From: Neisseriaceae bacterium | Lineage (GTDB): Bacteria; Pseudomonadota; Gammaproteobacteria; Burkholderiales; Neisseriaceae | Reading direction: 5' to 3' | DNA length: 29,802 nt | NCBI GenBank assembly: GCA_030146285.1 | Contig: JASLBZ010000127.1 | Coordinates: forward strand, 1 to 29,802 | In this document: piece after piece, positions 7,087 through 15,542 of the stretch | Layout of the letters: each line of letters begins with the position of its first letter | Position numbering within the stretch: the stretch's first letter is position 1 | Made by a program: the position numbers and the translations under genes | Notes under the pieces: model-generated | Told to the model about the DNA's origin: nothing | What the model saw: only the letters and a program-made list of their open reading frames with translations | Database searches by the model: none

Positions 7087-7731
7087 ATGAAATCTTTTAC
7101 TGAATTGACTGCCGTTGTCGCACCACTAGACCGTGCGAACGTTGACACCGATGCCATTATCCCAAAACAATTTCTAAAATCCATCAAACGCACAGGTTTT
7201 GGCCCGAATTGCTTTGATGAGTGGCGTTATCTTGATCACGGCGAACCGGGCATGGACAACAGCACTCGCCCATTGAACCCTGGTTTCAGTTTGAATCAAG
7301 ACCGCTACCAAGGTGCACAAATTCTATTGACCCGCAAAAACTTTGGCTGTGGCTCAAGTCGCGAGCATGCTCCGTGGGCTCTGGATGACTACGGCTTTCG
7401 CGCTGTTATTGCCCCCAGTTTTGCCGATATTTTCTACAATAACTGCTATAAAAATGGTTTATTGCCAATCGTTTTAAGCGAAGCAATCGTTGAGCAGCTG
7501 TTCCAAGAGGTTGAGAACAATGAGCATTACCACTTGGCCATTGATTTGCCCAATCAAACCGTCACAACACCGAATGGTGACGTTTTCAGCTTTGACATCA
7601 CAGAACACCGCAAACATTGTTTATTGAATGGTTTTGATGAAATCGGTTTAACATTGGCTTATACCGGTGATATTAAATTGTTTGAAAAACAACATCGAGC
7701 CAAGCAACCATGGCTATTCCAAAATAAATAA
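7087..7731 (+). CDS. leuD: 3-isopropylmalate dehydratase small subunit
   Basis: Partner of LeuC, providing the swivelling domain that completes the active site. The start MKSFTELTAVVAPLDRANVD and the family signatures DTDAIIPKQFLK, TRKNFGCGSSREHAPWAL and the C-terminal FEKQHRAKQPW are all present. An upstream in-frame ATG at 7024 would overlap the hairpin, so I place the start at 7087, which gives 214 residues, the usual length for proteobacterial LeuD. The ribosome binding site is weak (TAGG, six bases upstream). Confidence 0.96.
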   Translation: MKSFTELTAVVAPLDRANVDTDAIIPKQFLKSIKRTGFGPNCFDEWRYLDHGEPGMDNSTRPLNPGFSLNQDRYQGAQILLTRKNFGCGSSREHAPWALDDYGFRAVIAPSFADIFYNNCYKNGLLPIVLSEAIVEQLFQEVENNEHYHLAIDLPNQTVTTPNGDVFSFDITEHRKHCLLNGFDEIGLTLAYTGDIKLFEKQHRAKQPWLFQNK

Positions 7732-7780
7732 ACCCATCAAAATTGTTTACAAATTAAGATTGTGTAGAAAAGAAAAAAAC

Positions 7781-8857
7781 ATGAGTAAAAAAATTGCTGT
7801 TTTGCCCGGTGATGGCATTGGCCCGGAAATCATTGCCCAAGCCGTTCGTGTTTTGTCGGTTTTTCAAGAGCCTTTAAAACTAAGTTTTGAATATGCGCCT
7901 TTGGGCGGCGCAGCATATGATCAATATGGCTCTCCCTATCCAGAAGTCACCCAACAACTGGCTCAAAAAGCAGACGCCATTTTATTGGGCGCGGTGGGCG
8001 GCCCTCAATACGACAATCTTGAGCGTTCTTTGCGTCCAGAACGTGGCTTATTGGCCATTCGCAAAGACTTAAGTTTGTTTGCCAATTTGCGCCCTGCTAT
8101 TTTGTACAATGAGCTGGCCAATGCTTCAACATTAAAACCTGAAGTGGTTGCTGGTCTTGATATTATGATTGTGCGAGAACTCACAGGTGACATTTACTTT
8201 GGTGAGCCACGCGGCATCAGTACTGATGAAAATGGCGAGCGCGTTGGCATCAACACCATGCGTTACACCGAAAGCGAAATCCGTCGCATTGGTCACATCG
8301 CCTTTCAAGCAGCGCAAAAACGCAATCAAAAACTGTGTTCTGTAGACAAAGCCAATGTACTGGAAACCACTGAATTGTGGAAACAAATCATGATTGAGAT
8401 TTCAGCGGACTATCCAGATGTTGAGTTAAGCCATATGTATGTGGACAATGCTGCCATGCAATTGGTACGTGCCCCTAAACAATTCGACGTCATGGTGACC
8501 GGTAATATTTTTGGTGACATTCTGTCAGATCAGGCCTCGATGCTAACTGGATCCATCGGCATGCTGCCTTCGGCATCTTTAAATGAGACTGGCAAAGGCA
8601 TGTATGAGCCTTCTCATGGTTCAGCTCCTGATATTGCAGGGCAAGACAAGGCCAACCCATTGGCCACCATCTTGTCAGCTGCCATGCTATTGCGTTATAG
8701 CTTAAATGCAGAAAAAGAAGCCAAAGCCATAGAAAATGCGGTTGAAACCGTATTGGCTTCAGGTTTGCGTACTGCAGATATCTATGAAGAAGGTTGCCAA
8801 TTGGTGGGTTGTAAAGCCATGGGTGATGCTGTGGTAGATGCACTATTGGCTCTTTAA
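7781..8857 (+). CDS. leuB: 3-isopropylmalate dehydrogenase
   Basis: LeuB oxidises and decarboxylates 3-isopropylmalate with NAD+ to 2-oxoisocaproate. The N-terminus MSKKIAVLPGDGIGPEI is typical; the substrate and metal-binding segments are LRPERGLLAIRKDL, RELTGDIYFGEPRG, the YVDNAAMQLV helix and NIFGDILSDQASMLTGSIGMLPS, and the NAD-binding EPSHGSAPDIAGQDKANPLA follows. The true start is ATG 7781 (358 residues); the open frame extends into the end of leuD. The 49-base gap after leuD and the weak A-rich ribosome binding site suggest co-transcription with leuD. A terminator follows directly. Confidence 0.97.
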   Translation: MSKKIAVLPGDGIGPEIIAQAVRVLSVFQEPLKLSFEYAPLGGAAYDQYGSPYPEVTQQLAQKADAILLGAVGGPQYDNLERSLRPERGLLAIRKDLSLFANLRPAILYNELANASTLKPEVVAGLDIMIVRELTGDIYFGEPRGISTDENGERVGINTMRYTESEIRRIGHIAFQAAQKRNQKLCSVDKANVLETTELWKQIMIEISADYPDVELSHMYVDNAAMQLVRAPKQFDVMVTGNIFGDILSDQASMLTGSIGMLPSASLNETGKGMYEPSHGSAPDIAGQDKANPLATILSAAMLLRYSLNAEKEAKAIENAVETVLASGLRTADIYEEGCQLVGCKAMGDAVVDALLAL

Positions 8858-8876
8858 AAGCACTCTTTTATTAGAC

Positions 8877-8905
8877 AGGCAGCCTGTATACAGGCTGCTT
8901 TTTTT
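8877..8905 (+). terminator. Terminator of the leucine cluster, built on a DUS-like palindrome
   Basis: GCAGCCTGTATACAGGCTGC (8879-8898) is a perfect 20-base palindrome followed by seven T. Each arm holds the core of the uptake sequence; the plus strand reads AGGCAGCCTGTA, 11 of 12 bases of the Kingella dialect. Uptake sequences paired as terminators are well known in Neisseriaceae. Confidence 0.88.
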
Positions 8906-9017
8906 GATTGTGATAAATGGTTTTGTCTGCAATATCAGAAATTTTAACTGGCACAATAAAAGACATTGGCATCCACAAAAGTATGTAAGCACCTTCGCAT
9001 CCAAGTCACTTTTGTGT

Positions 9018-9023
9018 TATAAA
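9018..9023 (+). promoter_or_regulatory. Possible -10 box for pqiABC
   Basis: TATAAA sits 28 bases before the pqiA start in an otherwise featureless gap. I see no convincing -35 box at the right distance. Confidence 0.3.
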
Positions 9024-9051
9024 TAGAGCATTCTCAATACATTCAGTTAGC

Positions 9052-10374
9052 ATGCTTAAATCCACTAAAAACTGGCGACAATGGTTCGAAAAAAATCACT
9101 ATCATGAGCATGCCAATCTACCTGCTCACGATATTGCCTGCCCGTGTTGTGGTGAGCACGTTTCATTGCCTGCCATGACCCAAGCAGACAAAGTCGATTG
9201 CCCTCGTTGTGGCTACGACTTGGTTCACATTGAACGCAACCCATTAAAACTGCCTATTTCTTATGCAGTTTCTATCTTATTTTTATTGGTCTGGATTGCG
9301 CTTGGTACTTACATGAGCGTCACGGTTATTGGCCCCGCTGAAGTATCTTCCTTACCTGATATGATACACAATTTGTGGGTTAAGGATTTTAAGACTGTCT
9401 CAGTTGCCATGTTTTTGATGATTTTTGGCGTTCCTTTTATGTTTGCCATCTTGAATATTAAAATTTTTGGCGCATTATTGACCCGAAAAGAAACGCCATT
9501 ATTGCAAACTGCCACCCGAATTTGCATGAAAATGCACCCTTGGATGATGCTAGACGTGTTTTTCATTGCCAGTATTGTCGCTTTGGTCAAAATACAAGCG
9601 ATGGCAAGCATTTCGTTTCATTCTGCTTTTGTTTTTGTTTTTATGATTATGCTGATTATTGTGCGGCTAATGTTGCACATGCCAAAGCACTGGGCTTATG
9701 CCAAATTAGCGGCCTTAACTGAGCCCAAAGTCTTGAACAAAAAATGCACGCAGACCATTAGCTGCATTGAGTGCTATTTTTACCAACCCAAAGAAAATCG
9801 ACGCTGCGACATTTGCAATAGTCGTTTGCATCACCGCAAGCCCAGCTCACTGCAACTGGCTTTTGCTTTGGTGATTGCTGCCATGATTTTGTACATTCCA
9901 GCCAACGTTTTGCCCATCATGATCACCTCTAGTGTACTCACCAGCACACTGGCCAGCAATATTTACGACGGCATTGTACTGATGTGGCAGGACTCTGATT
10001 ATTTCGTTGCCATTATTATTTTTACCGCCAGTATTTTTGTGCCCATGGCCAAAATTATTTCCATGCTGATTTTGCTTTTCAGTGCCCATTTTAAGATGCT
10101 TGCCTCTGCTAAGCATCTGTCAAAGCTTTACCACATTGTTGAATTCGTTGGTCGCTGGTCCATGATTGACGTTTTTGTCAGCGTGATTCTCATGTCTTCC
10201 TTTGCTACCCCAATGGCTTTGGTCATGCCCGGACCTGCCCTCATGTTCTTCCTAGCCGTGGTCATCTTAACCATTTTATCTGCCGACTGTTTTGATACTC
10301 GCCTGCTTTGGGACAAAGAAGCAGCCGAACAAGCACAAAAGCAAAAAAAACACTCGCTGGAGCCCATACAATGA
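9052..10374 (+). CDS. pqiA: PqiA-family inner membrane protein (MCE transport partner)
   Basis: PqiA is the integral inner membrane part of the PqiABC system, which is thought to move lipids across the periplasm; in E. coli the operon is induced by paraquat. The 440-residue protein has two tandem modules. Each opens with a zinc-ribbon-like pair of CxxC motifs (Cys30/33 with Cys50/53, and Cys238/241 with Cys252/255) and continues with four or so membrane helices, ending in the pattern GRWSMIDVFVSVIL of the second module. The first module has the equivalent MHPWMMLDVFFIASIV. No clear ribosome binding site precedes the ATG. The stop overlaps the pqiB start by four bases (ATGA). Confidence 0.92.
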   Translation: MLKSTKNWRQWFEKNHYHEHANLPAHDIACPCCGEHVSLPAMTQADKVDCPRCGYDLVHIERNPLKLPISYAVSILFLLVWIALGTYMSVTVIGPAEVSSLPDMIHNLWVKDFKTVSVAMFLMIFGVPFMFAILNIKIFGALLTRKETPLLQTATRICMKMHPWMMLDVFFIASIVALVKIQAMASISFHSAFVFVFMIMLIIVRLMLHMPKHWAYAKLAALTEPKVLNKKCTQTISCIECYFYQPKENRRCDICNSRLHHRKPSSLQLAFALVIAAMILYIPANVLPIMITSSVLTSTLASNIYDGIVLMWQDSDYFVAIIIFTASIFVPMAKIISMLILLFSAHFKMLASAKHLSKLYHIVEFVGRWSMIDVFVSVILMSSFATPMALVMPGPALMFFLAVVILTILSADCFDTRLLWDKEAAEQAQKQKKHSLEPIQ

Positions 10375-12020
10375 GTACTCATGAAACACAAAACCCCCAA
10401 CAAACTCCTGAACCACAGGCTGTCTTGAAAAAAACCCGTTTTTTCTCAGTTGTGTGGATTATTCCTTTGGTTGCCCTGCTCTCTGGACTATGGTTATTGG
10501 TTAATGATTACCGCGAAAAAGGACCTACCATTACACTGTATGTCAGCAATGCAGATGGGATTGAGGCCAATAAAACCACCATCAAATTTTTAAGCGTTGA
10601 TGTGGGCCAAGTCACTGACATCAAAATCAACAAAGACCAATCAGGCGTTATTTTAAAAGCCCGCCTAACAGCGAACGTGGCTGATTTATTAAAAAAAGAT
10701 ACCGTTTTTTGGTTGGTCAAACCCCGGATTAGTCAAGACGGTGTCTCTGGCTTATCCACTTTGGTTTCTGGTGTTTACATCGAAATGTTCCCTGGAAAAT
10801 CGGATGAAGAAGCCGAAGAATACACACTGGCCGATGTCCCACCGCTTTCCAATGACACAGATGGTACCCGTCTACGCTTGGTCGGTCAGAATGATCGCTT
10901 ATTGAACGTAGGCAGTCCCGTGATGTATGAAGACTTCCAAGTCGGTCAAATCGAACGCGCACAATTTAATCCAGACAACAAAACCGTTGAATACCAAATT
11001 TTCGTTAATAGCCCAAATGATATTTTATTGGGTGACAATGTTCAGTTCTGGGTCAAATCCGGTTTGGACATCCAAGCGAACTCATCAGGATTTAAAATTG
11101 ATACTGGCCCTTTGTCTTCCTTTATCACTGGCTCAATTTCCTTTATGGAACCCAAAGATTTGGGCAAAGGAACGAAAGTCACCAAAGATTCTGTGTTTAC
11201 CATTTACCCCAATCAGGCTGCTTTGCCTGACCAACCAACACCACGTTCTATTTACATGGTTGGTTTTTTTGAACAATCAATTGGTGCATTGAACTCAGGT
11301 GCTGAAGTCAAATACAAAGGCTTGAATATTGGTCGCGTGGTTCAAGCCCCTTATTTCGCTGGCAATGACCGCAGCAACTTGCTCACCAACCGCCTGATGC
11401 CAGTCTTATTCCGTTTAGAACCTGCATTGCTTGAAGACGAAGGCAAGGCTCAAGACAAAGCAGCATGGAACAAAAACATTCAAACCGCGATGAGCAAAGG
11501 CTTGGTAGCAACCTTATCAAGCAGCAACTTGCTAACAGGTCAGCTGTACATTGACTTGCAAGATGACCTCACCACCGACCCCATCACCAAGCCGACATCA
11601 GTTTATGATGGCAATATTGTGATTGGCACACGCGTTTCTGGCATGGACAACACCATGAAACAATTGAATGGTTTATTGGTTAAACTGAACAAATTGGACT
11701 TGAATGGCACGGTAAATGAGCTAAACGGCAGCTTGCGTGAATTAAAACAAACCTTGAAAAATGTGAATCAAATTACATCTCAAGACTCTGTGCAAAAAAT
11801 GCCAGCAGAAATCAACCAAACCTTGCAAGCATTGCAACACACGTTGTCTGGCGTTTCTCCAAATTCGCCTGCTTACAAAGATGTCCAAGAAACCTTGCAA
11901 AATTTGAATCAAACATTGCAAAAAGTGGACCCAATGTTGCGCACATTAAATGAACAACCCAATGCCCTTATTTTTAATAAAAAAGGCCATGATCCCATGC
12001 CACAAGGAAAAGGTCGCTAA
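10371..12020 (+). CDS. pqiB: PqiB-family MCE protein, membrane-anchored
   Basis: PqiB forms a hexameric tube of stacked MCE domains that bridges the inner and outer membranes. The 549-residue protein has a short cytoplasmic tail, one membrane helix at about residues 25-44 (FSVVWIIPLVALLSGLWLLV), three MCE domains (beginning near GPTITLYVSNADG, GTRLRLVGQND and PRSIYMVGFFEQ) and a long C-terminal helical region rich in Leu/Asn/Gln (about 425-535) that forms the needle in the family. The start is ATG 10371, in ATGA overlap with the pqiA stop, with GGAG ten bases upstream; the open frame reaches further back but would run through pqiA. The length is close to the E. coli protein. Confidence 0.94.
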   Translation: MSTHETQNPQQTPEPQAVLKKTRFFSVVWIIPLVALLSGLWLLVNDYREKGPTITLYVSNADGIEANKTTIKFLSVDVGQVTDIKINKDQSGVILKARLTANVADLLKKDTVFWLVKPRISQDGVSGLSTLVSGVYIEMFPGKSDEEAEEYTLADVPPLSNDTDGTRLRLVGQNDRLLNVGSPVMYEDFQVGQIERAQFNPDNKTVEYQIFVNSPNDILLGDNVQFWVKSGLDIQANSSGFKIDTGPLSSFITGSISFMEPKDLGKGTKVTKDSVFTIYPNQAALPDQPTPRSIYMVGFFEQSIGALNSGAEVKYKGLNIGRVVQAPYFAGNDRSNLLTNRLMPVLFRLEPALLEDEGKAQDKAAWNKNIQTAMSKGLVATLSSSNLLTGQLYIDLQDDLTTDPITKPTSVYDGNIVIGTRVSGMDNTMKQLNGLLVKLNKLDLNGTVNELNGSLRELKQTLKNVNQITSQDSVQKMPAEINQTLQALQHTLSGVSPNSPAYKDVQETLQNLNQTLQKVDPMLRTLNEQPNALIFNKKGHDPMPQGKGR

Positions 12021-12022
12021 TC

Positions 12023-12550
12023 ATGAAAAAATTTATCATTGCCAGTTGCGTTGCTTTGCTATTGAGTGCATGTGCGAATACACCAACACAGTATTATCGC
12101 TTACCTGATTCGGTATTGAAAACCAATACCGAATTGCAAAAACCAGCCATTGACACCAAAGTCACCCTAGCCAGTTATTTGAACAGCAGCAGCATGGTGT
12201 ACGAAGTTGCACCGCAACAAGTACAGTTTACCCAGAACAATATTTGGGCTGAAGACTTACAGTCTGCCTTGCAAAACAACTTGCTCAACAAGTTAAACCA
12301 ACAAAGCCGCCACCAGCGTTATGTATTGCCCAATGGTGCCACAGAAAAACTGAACATCAACATTCAAAGTTTCTATGGCAGCTATACAGGTGATGTTGTG
12401 GTAGAAGGCTACGCGCAGTGGCTTAAGGGCAATCAAATTGTCCGCTCACGCAACTTTTCTGTACGCACTGAGCAACAAGGCAGTGGTTACCCTGCCATGC
12501 TCGAGGCGATGAACAATGCTTTAAACCAAGTTGCCATTGATTTGCAGTAG
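12023..12550 (+). CDS. pqiC: PqiC-family outer membrane lipoprotein
   Basis: The 175-residue protein has a lipoprotein signal with lipobox LSAC and Cys17, followed by the PqiC/YmbA (DUF330-type) body: TPTQYYRLPDS, the strand VTLASYLNSSSMVYE and the helical end YPAMLEAMNNALNQVAIDL. In E. coli PqiC sits in the outer membrane and contacts the tip of the PqiB tube. The ATG is two bases after the pqiB stop, and AAGGAAAAGG in the end of pqiB serves as ribosome binding site. The gene order A-B-C and the terminator behind it mark a complete three-gene operon. Confidence 0.92.
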   Translation: MKKFIIASCVALLLSACANTPTQYYRLPDSVLKTNTELQKPAIDTKVTLASYLNSSSMVYEVAPQQVQFTQNNIWAEDLQSALQNNLLNKLNQQSRHQRYVLPNGATEKLNINIQSFYGSYTGDVVVEGYAQWLKGNQIVRSRNFSVRTEQQGSGYPAMLEAMNNALNQVAIDLQ

Positions 12551-12570
12551 TTAGCATTGATTTTTGACCG

Positions 12571-12600
12571 AAAAACCCAAGCTTATACTTGGGTTTTTTT
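12571..12600 (+). terminator. Intrinsic terminator after pqiC
   Basis: AAAAACCCAAG (12571-12581) pairs with CTTGGGTTTTT (12588-12598) around a six-base loop, ending in a T run. Confidence 0.9.
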
Positions 12601-12744
12601 ATGGTCCAAAGGCATGATCAAGATGCCATACACATTACACTTGATTGCATCTTATTGAATTAATAAAACATCGCTGATGCCTCCACATTCACCTGACATT
12701 TTTTCTTTTGCCGTTCTTTATTTTGTTTTAAACGATAAATATTC

Positions 12745-12774
12745 TTGTACCAATGAAATACTTTCTGTTATGCT
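12745..12774 (+). promoter_or_regulatory. nhaA promoter with extended -10
   Basis: TTGTAC (12745-12750), 18 bases, then TATGCT (12769-12774) preceded by TGT, which makes an extended -10 element. The leader would be about 80 bases long. Confidence 0.6.
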
Positions 12775-12779
12775 ACCTC

Positions 12780-12861
12780 CTCGCTAAAGGAACGAGTTGA
12801 TTGAGTTTACAAGTTGCTAATCCGATTTGTGTATTGAACCAATTTACCTTTAGGAGTCTTG
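12780..12861 (+). promoter_or_regulatory. nhaA leader RNA able to hide its ribosome binding site, riboswitch candidate
   Basis: CTAAAGG (12784-12790) is exactly complementary to CCTTTAG (12847-12853), which overlaps the ribosome binding site TAGGAG (12851-12856). The first element lies in the loop of a small hairpin with stem CTCG/CGAG (12780-12783 and 12793-12796), so the long-range pairing would be a pseudoknot. Leaders of nhaA genes in other bacteria carry the nhaA-I and nhaA-II motifs, reported as lithium riboswitches; whether this leader belongs to either I cannot tell by eye. Confidence 0.4.
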
Positions 12862-14010
12862 ATGTATCAAAAATTAAAGTTTTTCTTCTCCTCAGCATCT
12901 GCAGGCGGCATTGTTCTCATGCTATCTGCCTTACTTGGCTTAATTCTAGCCAATAGTCCGCTGGCTACCGAATATTTCACGTTACTGAATGCCAAAGTGG
13001 GCGGCTTATCCGTCTTGCATTGGATTAATGATGCCTTAATGGCCATCTTCTTTTTGTATGTGGGTCTTGAAGTTAAACGTGAATTCATCAATGGTGAATT
13101 ATCAACCAATTCACAGCGAATCCTACCCGGTCTTGCTGCCATTGCCGGCTTAAGTGTGCCTGCCATTATTTACTTTGTATTGAATCAAGGCGACCCCATT
13201 AGCGTGCATGGTTGGGCTATTCCAACAGCGACTGACATTGCTTTTGCTCTGGGCATCTTGGCATTGCTCGGCTCTCGCGTTCCTTTGTCAATTAAGATTT
13301 TCTTAACAGCCTTAGCCATTATGGATGATTTGGCTGCCATCGTGATTATTGCCTTATTTTACAGCAGCCAATTGCACACCCTATACCTATTGGGCGCAGC
13401 ATTAAGTTTGCTTGTTTTGTTCATCATGAATCGCAAAAAAGTCACTTCCACAGCTGCTTATTTGGTTTTGGGCGTGATCTTATGGATCATGGTTTTAAAA
13501 TCAGGTATCCATGCAACTTTGGCCGGTGTGACTTTGGCCATGATGATTCCATTGAACAATGTGAAAACCAATAAACATGGTGACACGCCATTATTGGCTT
13601 GGGAACACGGTTTAAATAAATGGGTGACTTTTGGGGTGATTCCTGTGTTTGGCTTTGCCAATGCTGGCGTCTCTTTTGGCAATTTCTCCATGGACATGCT
13701 CATGCACCCTGTTGTAATGGGCATCGCATTAGGCCTATTCTTTGGCAAACAAATCGGTGTCTTCGGTTTGGTGTTCTTAGGTGAGAAATTGGGACTGTTC
13801 AAACGCCCTAAAGGCGCAACTTGGATGCATGTTTATGGTGTTTCTTTGCTATGCGGTATTGGTTTTACCATGAGCTTGTTTATTAGCTTATTGGCATTTC
13901 AAGACCCCAATATGCAAGACTTAAGCAAAATTGGCGTATTTGCCGGCTCATTGTTATCCGGTGTTTTGGGCTACATCGTTTTGCGCATGCAACCTGTTTT
14001 AAAGTATTGA
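12862..14010 (+). CDS. nhaA: Na+/H+ antiporter NhaA
   Basis: NhaA exchanges internal Na+ (or Li+) for external protons and controls pH and salt tolerance from the inner membrane. The 382-residue protein shows about 12 hydrophobic segments. The ion-binding Asp pair, Asp163-Asp164 in E. coli, is in ALAIMDDLAAIVIIALFY, and the Asp of AIPTATDIAFALG corresponds to Asp133. The C-terminal GIGFTMSLFISLLAF, where the family has its conserved Lys and helix XI, is present in order. I chose ATG 12862 since TAGGAG is six bases upstream; a TTG codon directly before it is also open. It is a single-gene unit, convergent with tyrS. Confidence 0.96.
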   Translation: MYQKLKFFFSSASAGGIVLMLSALLGLILANSPLATEYFTLLNAKVGGLSVLHWINDALMAIFFLYVGLEVKREFINGELSTNSQRILPGLAAIAGLSVPAIIYFVLNQGDPISVHGWAIPTATDIAFALGILALLGSRVPLSIKIFLTALAIMDDLAAIVIIALFYSSQLHTLYLLGAALSLLVLFIMNRKKVTSTAAYLVLGVILWIMVLKSGIHATLAGVTLAMMIPLNNVKTNKHGDTPLLAWEHGLNKWVTFGVIPVFGFANAGVSFGNFSMDMLMHPVVMGIALGLFFGKQIGVFGLVFLGEKLGLFKRPKGATWMHVYGVSLLCGIGFTMSLFISLLAFQDPNMQDLSKIGVFAGSLLSGVLGYIVLRMQPVLKY

Positions 14011-14015
14011 TTCTG

Positions 14016-14048
14016 ATTGACTCTGCTGCATATTGGCAGCGGGTCAAT
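14016..14048 (+). other. Interrupted hairpin just after the nhaA stop
   Basis: ATTGAC (14016-14021) pairs with GTCAAT (14043-14048), and inside it GCTGC (14025-14029) pairs with GCAGC (14036-14040), with unpaired bases between. It precedes the true terminator by about ten bases. Confidence 0.4.
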
Positions 14049-14054
14049 TCAACA

Positions 14055-14090
14055 CAAAAAAAAGCACAGCTGATGCTGTGCTTTTTGCTG
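14055..14090. terminator. Bidirectional terminator between nhaA and tyrS
   Basis: AAAAAGCACAGC (14059-14070) and GCTGTGCTTTTT (14075-14086) are perfect arms around a four-base loop, with A and T runs on the outer sides. It serves both convergent genes. Confidence 0.9.
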
Positions 14091-14110
14091 CTCGGGATTA
14101 AAGTCTGGAT

Positions 14111-15376
14111 TTATTTCCAAATCAACAAAGCATGGTTGCGCTTACCGCGGCGCACGATGGTGTATTTACCAAAACGTTTGTTATCTTCAGAAATCACATA
14201 TTCTTCATCTGCAATTTTTTGACCATTCACAACGGCTGCACCTTGTTTCACAAAAGTGCGAGCTTCATTGTTCGATTTAGCAAGCTCACTGCTCACCAAA
14301 GCTTGCACAATGCTCAATTGACCTTCCACTGCAAAGCTTGGCAAACCATCCAATGCCAACTGTTCAAAATCCTCAACCGTCAAATCACTTTGGTCTTCGG
14401 CAAACAAGCTTGCTGAAATGCGTTGTGCTGCCAACAAAGCGGCTTCACCATGAACCAAACGGGTCATGTGCTCTGCCAAAATGCGCTGTGCTTCTGGCTT
14501 GGTGCCACTGTTTTTGTCTTGCTCTTCCAAAGCATCAATTTCTTCACAACTTAAGAAAGTGAAGAATTTTAAGAAGCGATACACATCAGCATCCGCTACT
14601 TTTAACCAGAACTGGTAGAACTGATAAGGTGATGTTTTCTTAGCATCCAACCAAATCGCGCCACCTTCGGTTTTACCAAATTTGGTACCATCGGCTTTGG
14701 TGACCAAAGGCAAGGTTAAACCAAAAACGGTTTTTTGATTCAAGCGACGGGTTAAATCGATACCTGCTGTGATGTTGCCCCACTGATCAGAACCACCAAT
14801 TTGCAAGCTGCAATTGACGTTTTTGTTCAGCTGCGCAAAGTCATACGCCTGCAATAAGCTGTATGCAAACTCCGTAAACGAAATACCAACATCATCACGG
14901 TCTAGGCGTTGCTTAACAGACTCTTTGTTCATCATTGCATTGACAGAGAAATGCTTACCGATATCACGCAAAAAGTCCAATGTATTCATTTGACCAAACC
15001 AGTCATGGTTGTTGGCCATTACTGCTGCATTTTCACCTTCAAATGACAAAAATGGCATCAGTTGTTGGCGGATTTTTTCCACCCATTGTGCCACTGTTTC
15101 AGAAGTGTTAAGGCTGCGCTCGACTGCTTTAAAGCTTGGGTCGCCAATCATGCCCGTTGCACCACCCACCAAAGCCACAGGTGTATGACCTGCTTGCTGG
15201 AAACGGCGCAAAGCCAAAACAGGTAACAAATGACCAATGTGCAAACTGTCTGCTGTCGGGTCAAAGCCACAATACAAAGAGATTTTTTGCTCATTTAACA
15301 AAGCCTGTAAGGCTTCAGCATCAGTGGTTTGGGCAATTAAGCCTCGTTGTTGCAATTCGCTAATCAATCCAGTCAT
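14111..15376 (-). CDS. tyrS: Tyrosyl-tRNA synthetase (TyrRS, bacterial short-form family)
   Basis: TyrRS charges tRNA-Tyr with tyrosine using ATP. The class I signature HIGH is at residues 46-49 in ADSLHIGHL, the KMSKS equivalent is KFGKT in TKADGTKFGKTEGG, and tyrosine-binding stretches CGFDPTAD and QIGGSDQWGNITAG are present. A C-terminal S4 RNA-binding domain (about residues 355-415) is intact. Two starts are possible: 15388 (MKSSM) and 15376 (MTGLIS). I chose 15376, giving 421 residues, because GAAGAG lies just before it, while the upstream ATG has no ribosome binding site and would begin only a few bases after the expected transcription start. Confidence 0.96.
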   Translation of the reverse strand: MTGLISELQQRGLIAQTTDAEALQALLNEQKISLYCGFDPTADSLHIGHLLPVLALRRFQQAGHTPVALVGGATGMIGDPSFKAVERSLNTSETVAQWVEKIRQQLMPFLSFEGENAAVMANNHDWFGQMNTLDFLRDIGKHFSVNAMMNKESVKQRLDRDDVGISFTEFAYSLLQAYDFAQLNKNVNCSLQIGGSDQWGNITAGIDLTRRLNQKTVFGLTLPLVTKADGTKFGKTEGGAIWLDAKKTSPYQFYQFWLKVADADVYRFLKFFTFLSCEEIDALEEQDKNSGTKPEAQRILAEHMTRLVHGEAALLAAQRISASLFAEDQSDLTVEDFEQLALDGLPSFAVEGQLSIVQALVSSELAKSNNEARTFVKQGAAVVNGQKIADEEYVISEDNKRFGKYTIVRRGKRNHALLIWK

Positions 15377-15398
15377 CGAACTCTTCATTTTTTGTTAA

Positions 15399-15404
15399 AT
15401 TATA
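15399..15404 (-). promoter_or_regulatory. tyrS -10 box
   Basis: A perfect TATAAT on the minus strand, 22 bases before the chosen tyrS start. The expected -35 position falls on a DNA uptake sequence and does not look like TTGACA, so the promoter may need a regulator or be weak. Confidence 0.5.
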
Positions 15405-15420
15405 AAATATCTGCCGTTGT

Positions 15421-15432
15421 TTCAGGCAGCCT
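15421..15432 (-). repeat. DNA uptake sequence, Simonsiella dialect (12/12)
   Basis: AGGCTGCCTGAA on the minus strand, upstream of tyrS. On the plus strand the overlapping AGGCAGCCTGTA (15424-15435) matches 11 of 12 bases of the Kingella dialect. Confidence 0.8.
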
Positions 15433-15489
15433 GTAAGCTTGTCGCTTGATATTGTACCGCCTTTTGTGATTTCTCGCTAATGCGAGCAA

Positions 15490-15523
15490 AGACAAAAAAT
15501 GGCACAGAAATCTGTGCCATTTT
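15490..15523 (-). terminator. Intrinsic terminator after ychF
   Basis: AAAATGGCACAGA (15496-15508) and TCTGTGCCATTTT (15511-15523) form a 13-base perfect stem with a two-base gap at the tip. On the minus strand a T run follows. A second small hairpin CTCGC/GCGAG lies next to it at 15473-15486. Confidence 0.9.
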
Positions 15524-15542
15524 GAAGGATGAATGAGTCTAC

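Larger units (their letters stand above)
12601..12861 (+). other. Intergenic region before nhaA: promoter and structured leader
   Basis: No gene is supported here. The first 140 bases show nothing I recognise. An extended -10 promoter lies at 12745-12774 and a leader that can pair with the nhaA ribosome binding site at 12780-12861; both are listed separately. Confidence 0.6.

Noticed and set aside
12601..12663. Possible 20-codon ORF after the pqiC terminator
   Set aside because: It starts in the tail of the terminator, has no ribosome binding site and no recognisable peptide features.
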